Positions 44,701-56,901 of a stretch of DNA of 64,000 nucleotides are shown here, in pieces. How positions within the stretch are numbered: the first letter of the stretch is position 1; the number at the start of each line of letters is the position of its first letter. Source of the stretch: Burhinus oedicnemus (taxonomy: Eukaryota; Chordata; Aves; Charadriiformes; Burhinidae); contig VFFE01007100.1 in the NCBI GenBank assembly GCA_008921705.1, forward strand, positions 1,980,356 to 2,044,355, read 5' to 3'. The notes beneath the pieces were generated by a model. That model was not told where the DNA came from, ran no database searches, and saw nothing but the letters and a program-made list of their open reading frames with translations. A program made the position numbers and the translations under genes.

Positions 44701-47550
44701 GCATCAAAATAATGTAAAAGATCATCCTGACTTAAACACAGCAACAGTACAGTCTACGTCACAGAGTTCGCGTGCAGGAGCTGCTGATGGTTATTGTGTG
44801 ACTGTGTTTTACAAAGTTAGTCCTGAGGGAATATTTTACAGTCAAATGATGGCTGAGGGCTCTGGCCCACCACAGCTTCCTGTCTCACTCCCCAAGGGCA
44901 AGAATCAATGCCTGTCGCATCTGTAAAGTCGCACTGGATTTGGATTATTCTCTACATTTTTCTTTAATTATATCCCCTTTTTTTGCTTCTTAAGAGACTC
45001 TTAAAATTTTCAAATATAATAAGAAATAATAATAACCAATTAAAAAGCTGTGGGTATTAAGTGGGAAATAACAGACTCAAACAAAAGTCAAGGATTATCC
45101 TGGGAAATGACGTTTATGGATCCTGGAGCACTCAGTTCTGTGAGGCAATCTGAGGTTTTGGCCGTGCTTAAAAATGAGGCGGCATTTGACAGAAATCACC
45201 AAAGTAGATTTTCTGCAAGGTTGAGTGTGGAGCTAAAGGAGCTGTTGTATCTCCATTCCCGTAATTAGCACTCCTTACTGTATGGCTTGTGCTCGTTGTC
45301 ACGTTGGACCCCATTCGTGTCAAGGCCACAGCATTCTCTGTGTTAACCAGAATACTCCTGTGGCAGCAGCCAGGGTGTAGACATGGTTATACAAGAAAAA
45401 AAAAACATATTTTTTCCCCATATACTGTATTTCCCTTGTAAAGTTAATACAAACCATATGACTAAAAGCATTTTTTGTGTTGTAACTCCACCAGGACAAT
45501 CAAATATTATTTATATACCATATAGTGTGCACTGAAGAAAAAGGCTAACAGTATTTGTATGAAAAGCTTTGTCAGGCACAAAACAAACATGCTGAGTTGA
45601 GTCTATGATTAGTAGCATCCAACAGATTTTGATACACACTGTGCTCTCCCGCTGTATGTTTGTAAGCAAGGTGTCACAACAGATGACTGCCCAGTCAAAG
45701 AGTTACAGTTGGACAGTATGTTTGTGTACAAAGTAATGTACAGGAATTTATAAAATCATTTCAGATGGCATTTGCTTTGAAAATACAGCCTATGTGGAAG
45801 AAGCTGCAAAGCCCAAACGTTGCATTGTTTGGTCTTTCTCTTCTTTTATGGTTGAATATTGGGGTTTAAAGACATCTTATTCAAACATAATAAGGTACAT
45901 CTTCCAAAGTGGCAAAAAAGGTTCCTTTCCTACTAAAAAAAAACCAAACTGCCCCCCGCCCCCAAACAGCACATGAAAGCATTAGCTACTAAAAGTAAGT
46001 CCTATTTATTTTACCTGCATTACAGTTTGACCACCTTAGCTTTCTGTAATGAAGACAACACTTTTAACTGGACCTTAGGCTTTAATGTGAACTGTGTAGC
46101 ATGTACTGAAGTCTGTATTAAATGGTTCATGAATTACATTCTGATAACACTCCTAGACAAAATAAAGTCAAGAGGGAAGAAAAACAGTTTATCAGCTCTG
46201 CAAACATGAACACTTCTGTGGAAATGTAGGACCAAGGATTTATCCTTGTAAATCACTGTGATCATCAATGGTATGTGAAGTTCAGGATAGCAGCAGACAA
46301 TCAGACTAAATTGGCTCCATCGGTTTAATTTGGAATACTTACCTAGGAAAGGACTGGGTACAATCTCAACAAGGATTTCTGGATTTGATCTTTTTTTGTG
46401 TAGCCGTTGTCATGTGAATCAGGCTTTCAGGATCAACGTCCTCATCCAAAGGCTGCTCGAGTCAATGGAAAAACTCTCATTGTCTTTTGAGGCTTTGGAT
46501 CAGGCCCCAAAAGTTGAGTCATACTTTGAATGGAACATTATTTGAAGCAAAACAGGCTCAAGGCTTCATTCACATAGAGGTTTTAACTGTTAAATGAAAT
46601 TTCCTGAACGCTTCCTGTGCCCTGCTGCCTACTTCCTGCTGCCTCTTCTCCTGAGGACACACGTGATCAGGGAGAAGACCCTGAGCCTGGTGCCTAACTT
46701 GAGTGGTCTTCAGCCTGTTCTCTGCTACCTTGTCTCTGTCAAATGATGCGAGATGTCTCTGTCATATGACCAAAATGCAGATGTCTCTCATATCTGATAA
46801 TGTAACAGTAATGCTCTGGTTAGGTTATGTGACCAGAATATGTCCCATATTGTGACAGAACATTCAGGCACTAATGTAACAAGGAAGTGATTCTGTTTCA
46901 GTCACTTGAAAACATGTCTGGCCACCTGGTCATGAAGAACCAAAGCTTACTGTCCTCAAGACCTCTCAGTAGGAACCACCATCACCAAGAGAGTGGGCAT
47001 TGCTGACCTATTCCATCACCATTCATATTCCAAACTGAATACATACCTGACAACTTTTTCCTCCAAGAATGTGGGCAATGTCTTTGCTCACTTCATTTCA
47101 GTCTTAATATTACCATTGTTATCTACCAGTTAGTATTTGTTTTATTTTCAATTCCCACATAGATTTGCGTGACTCCAAGTAAACTTTGGGAGCCTGTTGC
47201 TTCTGGATGGAGAGGGCCTGGAGCATTTGGACAGAACTCTGGTAAGCAGAGGTGGCAGACAGACTCTTCTATTCAGTCGGGTTTAGAACAGAGAAACAGT
47301 GGTTATACCTCATACTTGCTGTTTTATTGCTTGTTTCACATCATCAGGGCAAGGACACTGGACAGAAGGATGTGTTTGTACTTATTTTTACGTGTGACAT
47401 TTAAGAGGCAAAATCAAATGTGAAGATTTTATCCAGATGTGTTTTCTGTTTATGATAGATATTTACTAATATCAGGGATGTTTTGGTGCCCTTATGTACA
47501 GATACTTCATATTTACTAATTTCCATTCATTAGGAAGTGCCAAAAGTGAC
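44701..47550. other. Non-coding DNA with no gene recognised
   Basis: Short direct repeat AGATGTCTC at 46751-46759 and 46779-46787. Short plus-strand frames (45050-45268, 45794-45976, 45973-46209, 46330-46545) have no known similarity. Confidence 0.5.
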
Positions 47551-47579
47551 TTTTTATCTAACAAGCTGTTAGATAAAAA
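47551..47579. promoter_or_regulatory. Perfect 13-bp inverted repeat with two back-to-back GATA sites
   Basis: TTTTTATCTAACA (47551-47563), spacer AGC, TGTTAGATAAAAA (47567-47579). Each arm carries TTATCT/AGATAA, the WGATAR core of GATA factors, in opposite orientation. The symmetry is exact over 13 bp. Regulatory use is inferred from the motifs only; it may simply be a chance palindrome. Confidence 0.5.
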
Positions 47580-48866
47580 CAAGCTCACCACCTAAACTCA
47601 TGCCAATTAGTTGTAAGTTTTTAATTCTTATTTCCGAGTTCTGTGTGCCAAAGTCATGAGAACCCATGAAAAATAAGAAGCCTAGTGGAGCTAATCAATC
47701 CAAATCACGGTTAGCTAAATACGACTTTAGTTTATGTCAAGGTGCTATCACAAGTGATATATATCCACTAAAACCATCTATGTACAAAGGAACGTGAAGC
47801 ATATAACCCGTACTGCAAGAAACATGCATTACGTATAACACAATCCCCAAATACCTGGCCACATACTGGATCCACAGACAGACACATGCATGCAGCATAT
47901 ACACATCAAACCTGGCAAACACAAACCCACACAGAACAAGTTACTGCCTATGAAGGATGTGTACGTCAAATGGAGTTTGAACCTCTGCACATCGAGTTGG
48001 AGAGGCGGTTCTTCAGTCTCGTTAAAATTTTCAAGCTCTTGAAACATTTTCTTCTCTATACTCAGTTAAAATGTTCACCTTCCCAAATTGTCCTTGAAGA
48101 ATATGCAAGCATTACCCCCCAAAAATTAATAGCCCAGCAGCTAGGACAATTAACTGGGATGTGAGAGATTTTGTAAGTCAAACCCAGAATTAGATCTTAT
48201 GCCCCAAGTCTAATATGAGGGTATTAATCACCAGAGCAGTGGTTGCTTTAGGGCTCTCCTTTAGTGCTGTTCTATTTTGATTAAAAATCCAGCAGATCAC
48301 TGGACCTAAATAAAGAGATAATTTTGAGCCACAATGGCCAGAGTACTTCTGTGGGATGTGGGAGACAAAGTTCAGTGCATATTTAATATTTATACAAAAT
48401 ATGACAGTTCCAATGCCATGTTCCCATGAAAAATTTCAGGTTTAACATAATGTAATTTTCCTTTAAAAAAAACAACAGAGAAACTCTTCATCGGAAAATT
48501 CCCAAGTAGCTTTTCCTCTTGAACTACCTATGGGGTTTGCCAAAGTAGTTGACGTACAATGAGATTTTTGCCCTCTGTAATTTAAATCCATGGTTTTTTT
48601 CTAAGGGTGATTCATTTTACAAAAACACACAACAAATAAACAAACACATAACTGGAGTTAAGAAGAAGCATGTGTTATGGATTAGGAAAAAGAGCACCCC
48701 TCGAAAGCTCAGCTGGTCCTGTTCATTATAAAGATAGTGTTATTTTTTTTCCATTTCATTGTCTTCCTTTTTGTCTGTGCTTCTTTTCTCACAGTGTCTC
48801 CCTTCATTTTTTCTCTCTGGTACAGTCCTCACTCCAAGTGTCATTCGTTTGCTTTCCTTGCTTCTA
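47580..48866. other. Non-coding DNA with no gene recognised
   Basis: No recognisable repeat. A perfect match to no known exon was found; overlapping frames at 47737-48164 run on both strands and look like chance. Confidence 0.5.
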
Positions 48867-48980
48867 GGCTTTGTCTAGACCAGGATGTGGAATGTGTTAG
48901 CTAACACCAGTTAACAGTACAGCAGATAAGACAGTGAGCCTTTGACTTGTTTTGAATTGACTTAGTTGAATATACTAAAA
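48867..48980 (+). repeat. Possible MITE-like repeat (GTCTACAC family)
   Basis: GGCTTTGTCTAGACCAGGAT, GTGTTAGCTAACACCAGTTA, then a TTGACTTGTTTTGAATTGAC tail, recall an old amniote non-autonomous repeat that begins GGGCTTGTCTACAC and has GTTAGCTAAC inside. GTTAGCTAAC is itself a perfect palindrome (48896-48905). Diverged. Confidence 0.4.
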
Positions 48981-50965
48981 TATTAAATATCTCATTGTTT
49001 AGATGAGCCCTTTATTTCTCTGAAATGAATGCTGGGTCCTTTCTAGAGTAGTGTCAATACCAGTCCCATCACCATACTTTCTGAACACCTTCCAGCCCTG
49101 CATAAAGCAAAAAAAATCAGATATGCCATATGCAGTTCATTCTCTCGTTCTCTCCCCAGAGGGAGAACTGGGTTTGCAAGCAAATGTTTTTCTTTCTGTA
49201 GACTCTTTTTTGTAGAAAATTACGTGCCTGCACTGTGTTTGTGTTTGAGAAGGTGGGTCAAAGCACACCTGATGCTTGGAGTAGAAGGTAATAATGGACC
49301 TCAGGTGCTGGAAAGTTTATTCCAGGGACTCAGGGCCATCTCCATTTCCTTAACAAATGAACTTTAACCGAACTAAGCATGCAGAGCTATGATGTTTGTA
49401 AATATGCATTGTAAATGTTCTATGATAAATACAATGGAGAGGGACAGGGAGAAGTATGCAGGAGAAGCTTAGGACGCAAATAGGAAGAAAATAAACAAAC
49501 ATCATAATTTCTTTTAATGTATTACTTTCCACCTAATTTGAGATTTCAGTTTTCTCTCCTCCATCTCCCTCACCACCCAAGCCCCTTACAGCAAGTTTTG
49601 AGCCACTCCAGTGAAACAGTGATTGACAGTGCAAGGAACTTGATCAAAATTAAACTCATTTTCCCCATAGGTCCATACAGGTTTTTTTCTTTGGTTTATA
49701 GGAAATGCATATGTGTAACTAAATCCAAATTTGGCAAAGATATGACTTTTGAATCAATTCACAATGAGTCTCATTCATTCCACTGTAGCTGAAGCACAGC
49801 ATCTCACACTAGAATGTGATTAGCTTCTCCATACAGCAATATCCCTGCCCTTTTGTTTTTTCTTTTAAGCATATAATTGGTGAGGCAGAACGTACCTGGA
49901 ATGTATCTTGCTGCAGCAGATGCAACAGCTCTGCCCTTTGGAAACTGACACTCTGAATTTCTTAGCTACAGTCCAGTTGTCATAAGAAGAGATGATTAAT
50001 TAGCCATGGCACTGGGGCGGGACAGCAGGGCTGAGGGGTTGGGAACTGGCAGGGAAATGGCTAAATAGATTCAAGGAACAGTAAAGCAGTCCAAAAGCTG
50101 GAGGAAAACTGCTGGAGACATCTCTAGTTTGAAAGCCAAAGATTTCCAGGCAAAAGCCAGAAGGGCTATATAAACGTAAATGAGTGGGTGGACAGAATAG
50201 ATCAGCCATGTGTTCAGAGGTCTTTCGATTCACTGACCCTCTTTAGCACCAGACGCTGCTTTTAATGCACAGCTGGCTGGTGGAGGAGGATTTCAGTGTA
50301 AACAAGAGAGGGAGATGGATCTAATGTCCAGGATGGAGCCTAGAGCCGTTTGCCCAGTACTGTGCTTGTCCCAGCTGAAGGCTGGGATCTTTTTGATCAT
50401 GTCCCGCACGTTGTACTGTACTCAGATGAATCACTTCCTGCCTTTGCCCTTTTTGCTTGCTGCTGCATCACGGCAGAACTGCTCTGGGACTGGATCCTGA
50501 AGCCTGGGCTGAGCTGTTTGTGTTCTCTGTGCTCTGTCCTGGCGCCTGCTTGAAGGGAGAAGAGGCTGCTATGCGTCTAAACTGCTGTGTCATACTTAGT
50601 TATTAATGACCGAGAACCACATGACACAAAGTTCTGGGAAGCTCAAGCAGATTCCAGGAAGGGGTCAAGGAGTTCAATAAACAGTTTTATTAGAACTTGA
50701 ATTGCAACCAAAAGGCTACACATTTACTTTTTTTATAAAAACTTTGTGAGTGTTACTTGAATTTAGAAATCCTATGAATGGCAGAAAAGACACAGAGGGT
50801 TATCTTTTCTTCCAGTTGAGTTTTATGTCACTGCTAGTTCAAAGTTGTCCTTGATAAGGAGACCTGAATACACCCTTCATTTATGTTTTTCAGTTACCTT
50901 TCCAGTTTGCTAGCATACTGTACGGTTATCTGAGCTTCAGTCCTAGAAGTGCATCATGATCGAAG
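48981..50965. other. Non-coding DNA, GC-richer at 50230-50560
   Basis: Two overlapping plus-strand frames (50315-50500 and 50350-50553) and a minus-strand one (50000-50233) occur in the GC-richer part; none is recognised. Confidence 0.5.
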
Positions 50966-51060
50966 GGTCAGATTCTTGTCTCAGTTATACTGGTGAAAAT
51001 TCAGAAATTAGTGGAGCAATGCTAGATTTACACCAGTATGTCTCACGCTACTGTAAAGCC
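50966..51060. repeat. Ancient palindromic amniote repeat
   Basis: GGTCAGATTCTTGTCTCAGT, TATACTGGTGAAAATTCAGA and CTAGATTTACACCAGTATGT fit the family GGTCAGATTCT..TCAGTTACACTGGTGTAAATCC...GGATTTACACCAGTGTAACTGAGA, which pairs with itself. Same group as 20239-20320 and 63560-63650. Confidence 0.65.
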
Positions 51061-52685
51061 TAGTGTAGGCACGTCACACATCACGGTTAAAGAGAGAGAT
51101 ATAAATTCTAGATTAGTTTATTACATTAGTAATGTGCAGGGTTATCATTCAGGATGACAGATGCCATATCAATGCATAATGCTGAGAATAGGTTGGAAAG
51201 GGTATTCGTACTGACCCAGAGGAATCGTGTGGCATGGTGAAAAGATACGGGGTGAGTCTCAGCAGGCAGATGGCCACGTCTCAGTGTCCCCATAGTAAGT
51301 GGCACTAATTGGCTCTGTTTCCTGGCAGCAAGCCCATGAACTGAATAAGTTAGTGCTCAGTAAAAAACAATTTTTTAGTAAATTGCCTTTGCTAAAGTAA
51401 TTGCTTTTACATTATCTCTACCGCACACTCGTTAAAACCCAGCTACAGTTCTGTCTCACTGAACATGCTTTTAATTAGTGTTCCTGGCTTCTGTGTTTCC
51501 TTTTACTGCCATTAAGCACTGAGTTGTCTAGCACTGCGTATGTTATAAATTGATCAATTTGTTCATTCATCAATTTATATGTGTCAGAAGAAATGGGAAA
51601 TAGAAATACATCTCCCTTTGAAAGTAACCATAAAGCATCCATTATAGTAAATATTACGCATACATTAATGAGCATTGCTATTCCACTGTTACTAATGAGT
51701 TCTTGGGCACAGAAATTAAGGGTCCAAGCCAACTTATTCTGAAGTAAAATTAAGGTGCTTTTTGGCCTTACTAGAAAGTGAAGGAACATGACCAAGTTGC
51801 TACCTGCAATAAATAGAAGAGCTAAAACTAGAGGTCAGGTCTGTCTCATACTCTACTGATCTCTCCATGGGACAAAACCTTCTTAGTGCTAGCTTTTGTT
51901 GGCTGTTTGCTACAAACCATAGCATGATAATGTTTAGCAGTTCTGCATATGAATAGACAGAAGAAAATTTTCCCCACAAATAGTACAGAATGCACCAAAG
52001 CTCTGTGCCGGGTCATTCACTGGGTGTTGTAGCTACCTTTGGGGTAAAACACAGCAAGTATTCAACAAAACATACAAAACTACTTGGCAGTCTTTAATGG
52101 AGGAAGTGAAAAAATATTGCATCTGTTTGAAATGAACGGGGAATTTTAGAGAGGTAGAATGGAATTACCCAAGCTGGAATCTGACTTCAGTTAACTGGCG
52201 TTAACTCTTGCAAAAGCAGCCACAAATTTTTCAGTGATCACACTGGTCAGAAGTTCAGTTTGACCTCTTGTCCTGTGGGTGGCATTCCAAACATCCTGGT
52301 ACCTCCTACTGTGAGGAGGTGGGCTGGCTTATTGCTGACTTAGAGAAAATCGCTATGTTTTTAATCTCTAAGGCTGGTTCCACACCACTTGGAGTTTATC
52401 AAAGCCTTTGCCTAAAATTCACCACCACTTGTCATGGCTGCTCCAAGGTTCCTCATTAGAAAAGCTTTTTGAAGCACGGTATACCCAATCTGTTGAACGC
52501 TGCAGGACAATGACTAATATCTGTAGCAGTTCCATGACATCTATATCAATAATTTCTGGTCTAATGCAGATTATTTGCAGAGGCTGTTCGGTGGTACTAC
52601 AGAATACTCCATAAACTTTACTTCATGTAAAAGCTGCAAATAGATATGCAAAAGATATTTTTTCATGCCAGACAATTTGCATCTT
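51061..52685. other. Non-coding DNA with no gene recognised
   Basis: No repeat recognised. The minus-strand frame at 51475-51795 (106 codons) has no recognisable domain. Confidence 0.5.
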
Positions 52686-52810
52686 AGGGTATGTCTCAAG
52701 CTGTGACTGGAGGGTGTAATTGTGGCATATACAGGGATCTCTGAGCTACTTTCATCTTAGGTGGCACAGGTAACGGCAGAAATGAAGGCACGCCAACATA
52801 GATTTAAGCT
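52686..52810 (+). repeat. Ancient MITE-like repeat, second copy
   Basis: AGGGTATGTCTCAAGCTGTG (52686), ACTGGAGGGTGTAATTGTGG, CATATACAGGGATCTCTGAG, CTACTTTCATCTTAGGTGGC, ACAGGTAACGGCAGAAATGA and AGGCACGCCAACAT follow the same order as the copy at 4821-4917 and the amniote family GGGTATGTCTACACTGC..CATGTGTAGACATACC..AGCTAGCTTTAATCTAGCTAGC..GTAACAATAGCAGTGAAG. Confidence 0.6.
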
Positions 52811-55089
52811 TTCTGAGTCTTTGTAAGTCTACTAGTTCTCTGGGTACCAATAAGGGGGATGCAGCTTAAGAGCTGCAGATCACCTTAAACAAAAGCACTA
52901 AATAATTTCTTTGTATCAAAATAGGAACCAATTCTAATCAAACATGTTGCACATTGATAAACAGTCAGTCTCATAGTTTCTAGCCTCATAGGAAATAGCG
53001 TACAAAAAGTAGCAGAACTAATGAATCTTGGTTTTCTGTGCCTTTATGTCCTGTGGTGTGTGCTGTGATGGGTGTGAACTCCATTGGGAGATTTTCCCAT
53101 AGCTGGGCATTTACTATTCTTTCTCATCTGCTTTCTGTGGCATTGAATACAAAGCCACTTCTACTGAAGCTTTTCCCTTCATAGATGCATTACTAAAATC
53201 TCTATCTGACTACTACAATGAAACATAAAATCTTAACATAAATTTAGACCTCTGTCTTTATATATTTAGTGGCAAGATGCCAGTCGCTTGGAAATTATAA
53301 AGAACTGATGGATAAAGAGACACATGTATGTAACATATGCAAACATAGCACAACCACATAAATCCCATTTCCTTAGGAAACCAGGTTAAAGATAAGAAGT
53401 CTAGCAAGAAAGAGTCATTGCAGAAAACTCCACCAAAGATGAAGTAAGCATGAAAATGGGGGAGAGGACAAAGGAAAATTTAACATTTCACTAGATAACT
53501 ATTTCTCCCAATTTTTCAGTTGAAACCCAGGTTTTGGCAAAATTTACTTGCTGCAAAAGAAATGATATAAAATTAAACTTCATTTTCTATCACTAAGATT
53601 TCCATGGAAAGTTTTAGAACAGGCATGATTAGAAAGCCCAAGAAAGCTTCCAAACAACAACCAAACCAGACAGGCAGATCTCTTCTAGTTGGAAAATATA
53701 AGGATCAACAGAAACACGGCATGTGGGAAAATATACATGCACTGAGGTGAAAGTTCTTAGGAAGCGAGGACCATTCAGTAACTTGCTTTGGATTTGGGCG
53801 ACAGTGAAAAAATTACTCTCAGAAGTTGTCCAAGCAACAGTGTCCTGTTTATATCTTGTGGTCTTATGAGTAACTGACTGGAAAAAAACAAGAATGAAAA
53901 GATAACAATTACAATAAAATTAAATTAAATAAGCCAGTGACTCATTACAGAGCAGTAAAAACAAAAACAAGATCATTTAGGACTCAATAACAACAGAAGA
54001 ATTAAAAGGAAACACAAAAATGGCTAGATTGTTTTCCTTATATATACAATAATCCACATTGAGATAGGAAAGGAGTAGAACTATGACACAATTATTCAGT
54101 GGAAGGCAGAAAATTCAGAAAGTATGAATTATAATACTACAGTACTTTGGCAACCATGTTAATTTTAGTGGGACAAAGCTTTTTTCTTAAGTGCTTTTTT
54201 CTTAAGAGGAACATAACTCAACATATATCCTACCAAGGTATAGCACTAGAACTGACAACAGTATTTATCCTGCATACTCAGTCTTGCTCCATAAATGCGT
54301 TTTATTAAGCAATATTGTTAGGCTTTAGAAAAGCGTTATCAGTGAAGACCCATCCATGATCTCCTTCACAATTCTGATATAGACTCTAATCTGAGTCTAA
54401 TCTGAGAGTAAGGGCAATCCAGGAAACTCTTTAAATATTTAAGCAAACTAGAGCTCAATTTCGTATGACTCTATTGGGACAATCTGTGAGGTTATTGTGC
54501 TTCCAAAGCACAGTAGTGCTAGGAACTGTACATTCTGAACTCAGTGCTTTTCACAGAAATCTGACATGAAATCCTGAGCCCTGCACAGCTGCAGTACTTT
54601 GATTTAGAAAAAATTCTAAAAGATTTATTCTGAAGAAGAAAATGTATTACCTAACTTTTCAATGCCACTAATTGCCAATGCCAATAAGCTGAAAAATTCA
54701 GGGAGAGAATACCAAAATCCCCAAAGTTTGTGGTCATTTGTATTGGCTCACCTCTGAACAAATTTGATCTTTCTGTCGCTTGTCAAGTATTTCTAGTGTT
54801 CTCATTGCCATGATTTCTAAAAGGTCACTTCTTTAGTATACTAAGTCTGATAGAGAGAGAAGTACAGTGACTCTTGGACTTGTTTTGAGTTGTTTGTGAT
54901 GTAGTTTACGGACCTTTAACTTTGCTGCAGTAGAGAGGTTGACCTGCTATGCCTGAAGCTTTAGAAATTCTGTGGAAATACATCTTGTTTAGTTCTGCTT
55001 TAGCATTGCAATCCAAAGAGCAAAAAAGCACTTTATAAACACAAACAATGGGTGTTCATACCACTAATAAGGTAAAGTAGTATCTTGGA
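52811..55089. other. Non-coding DNA with two tiny tandem duplications
   Basis: GCTTTTTTCTTAAG occurs twice in tandem at 54178-54191 and 54193-54206. TCTAATCTGAG occurs twice, back to back, at 54385-54395 and 54396-54406. Otherwise nothing recognised. Confidence 0.7.
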
Positions 55090-55212
55090 GGAAAACAAGA
55101 CACAAAGCAGTGAAGTGATTTCCCCTTATTTGCTCTGGGAGCCACTAGGAGAGCAATAAATAGAATCTAAATCTCCTGACTGCTTGTCCTGTGCTTCAGC
55201 CACGAGACTAGG
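55090..55212 (-). repeat. MIR-like SINE fragment (reverse orientation)
   Basis: AGACACAAAGCAGTGAAGTG, ATTTCCCCTTATTTGCTC, AATAGAATCTAAATCTCCTG and TGTCCTGTGCTTCAGCCACG match the MIR reverse order (CAGAGAAGTGACTTGCCC, GAACCCAGGTCTCCTGACT, CCTGTGCTCTAACCACTAG). Confidence 0.6.
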
Positions 55213-56460
55213 CTTCATCTGACAGATGCTGATTTCTGGTGTGTGCATTGTTTTTCTGCACAGATGGTAAATCCTCCTGTAGAGTAAACAGCCTGAAAAG
55301 GGAACAGCTGCAGATGCCTTTTTGACAAGCACCTCGCCTGATGCTGGCCATGTGGAAGATTTGTACCCGTCAGATATATTATACTGTCCTCATCTTCAGT
55401 TGTGCTGTGTTGTTTACAGCCTGGTTCCCTGGAAGTCACCAGAGCTTTTCACAGCTAGTCCTTCAATTCTTGAAAAGACATGAGTCAAGTATTTTTAACT
55501 GTTTCGCACCAAGGCTTCTATGACTGTACTGTTTGTTGCTGTTCTGTGCTTGAGTTGCTTCCGTCCTTCGGTGTGCTGTAACCGAGCAGGAATGTTCTTC
55601 TTGAGTGTTCCTGGCACTAAAAGCTGCAGCCATGAGGTTAACGTAGAGCTGAACAGATTTCATGCTCACTTGCATTTACCAGTCCATACATTTCAAAGCT
55701 TGTAGGGCTGAACAGACACATTCCTTATGAGCAGTTCAGCTCCTTCACCACCACGGAAGAGTCTGCCTAACTGACACCACATATGGCAAGGTCACTAGCA
55801 GTTTCTGGTTTGTACACATGGGCCTTCTTCTAGGGAAGAAGTTGTTTCTTCAGTCAAGAAACCTACTGTGAAATGTTTTCTTGCCCCTAGACTCTCCAGC
55901 CCTGGGTGACCAAAAGAATGACACAGAACTCTCTCATGTTGCATGTTTGTATTCATTGTACAAATGTTTACTGCTGCCATAAAATTCCAATTTGCTAGAT
56001 GCGTGCTCTGGTTTTGATGAAAGTGTGCTGAATTTATACATCTGCTCTAAAATAGTAACTTACCAAGTGGGTTTAGTATTCTTAAATGTCACTGCCATTG
56101 CTGTAACAGATGCTAGCAATAAGCTGACAACCCAGATTTTCCACTGAGTCGTCATTCATGGATGCTGCATTTGTAGCAGAATCCATCAGTTCTCTAACTC
56201 ATAACTCAAAGTTAACTGCCACTTTGCTTTTCTTAAAATGCTGAAGATGGTGTCCTAGGGGATTTTAAATACTTAGTTTTGTTTAATCCTGGAAATGTAC
56301 TCAGTTTGTTACTAGACAAATGTAGCAGAATCAGTCCCCTGTTTCAAGAAATTACAAAATGAAAGGTGATAATAGAGAAAAAAAGTGAGACGCTTAGAAC
56401 TATGAATAATGCAGAAGAGTTTTCTGAGAAGTTATTGGAAATTCACTGGAAACCACCAAA
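55213..56460. other. Non-coding DNA with no gene recognised
   Basis: Several overlapping frames on both strands near 55215-55705 are not recognised. This would be the 3' UTR side of the candidate exon at 56461-56901; no convincing AATAAA lies close behind its stop. Confidence 0.45.
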
Positions 56461-56901
56461 CTATAAAACTCTAAGCCATTGTACTGGATAGTTCACATCA
56501 TCTGCACTGACGCGTAGTTGGTTCAATAAACTAGGAGGGATATAGTGAGTCAGGTTCTTTTCCACATCTTCCAAAAATCTAGCAAAACATCTAGAAAAAG
56601 TATCATGCAGAACTGGCACACTGCCAGGCTGAATAGCTAGGAAGCAAAGATGAGGTGTTCCAGCAAGAATCCTCACCTCTATTTTCTGTGACTCTGGAAA
56701 AACCAAGCTATACAACTTCGAGAAATATATGCTCCCACACTTGCACAAGAGCTGCAGCATGAAATGTGCAAGGGTTGACCATGATGTGACAGAATGGCTG
56801 AAGAAAGAGGCATAAAGGAGTGCTTCAATTTTTAGATTTAGGAAAGTGGAAGAGGACTGTAGCCTTGGTGAATCGACAGAGGATCTCTTCAGACAGATCA
56901 A
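56461..56901 (-). CDS. Candidate terminal coding exon of an unrecognised minus-strand gene
   Basis: I do not recognise the protein. An open frame of 146 codons runs from 56901 down to a TAG at 56461-56463. Directly upstream on the minus strand is GTTGCCCTTTTCCTTTAG, a pyrimidine tract plus AG that makes a good splice acceptor; the exon would start at 56901 in phase 0 with TTG (Leu), so no start codon is proposed here. The translation is helix-like: a hydrophobic stretch at residues 26-62, a segment ending SQKIEVRILAGTPHLCFLAI (71-90), then TFSRCFARFLEDVEKNLTHY (101-120) and PPSLLNQLRVSADDVNYPV (122-140). There is no transmembrane or zinc motif I can name. Against it: a frame of this length is about what chance gives once in 64 kb, the acceptor contains the stop that bounds the frame, and no homologue comes to mind. 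Could also be a piece of an old retrocopy. Confidence 0.3.
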   Translation of the reverse strand: MICLKRSSVDSPRLQSSSTFLNLKIEALLYASFFSHSVTSWSTLAHFMLQLLCKCGSIYFSKLYSLVFPESQKIEVRILAGTPHLCFLAIQPGSVPVLHDTFSRCFARFLEDVEKNLTHYIPPSLLNQLRVSADDVNYPVQWLRVL

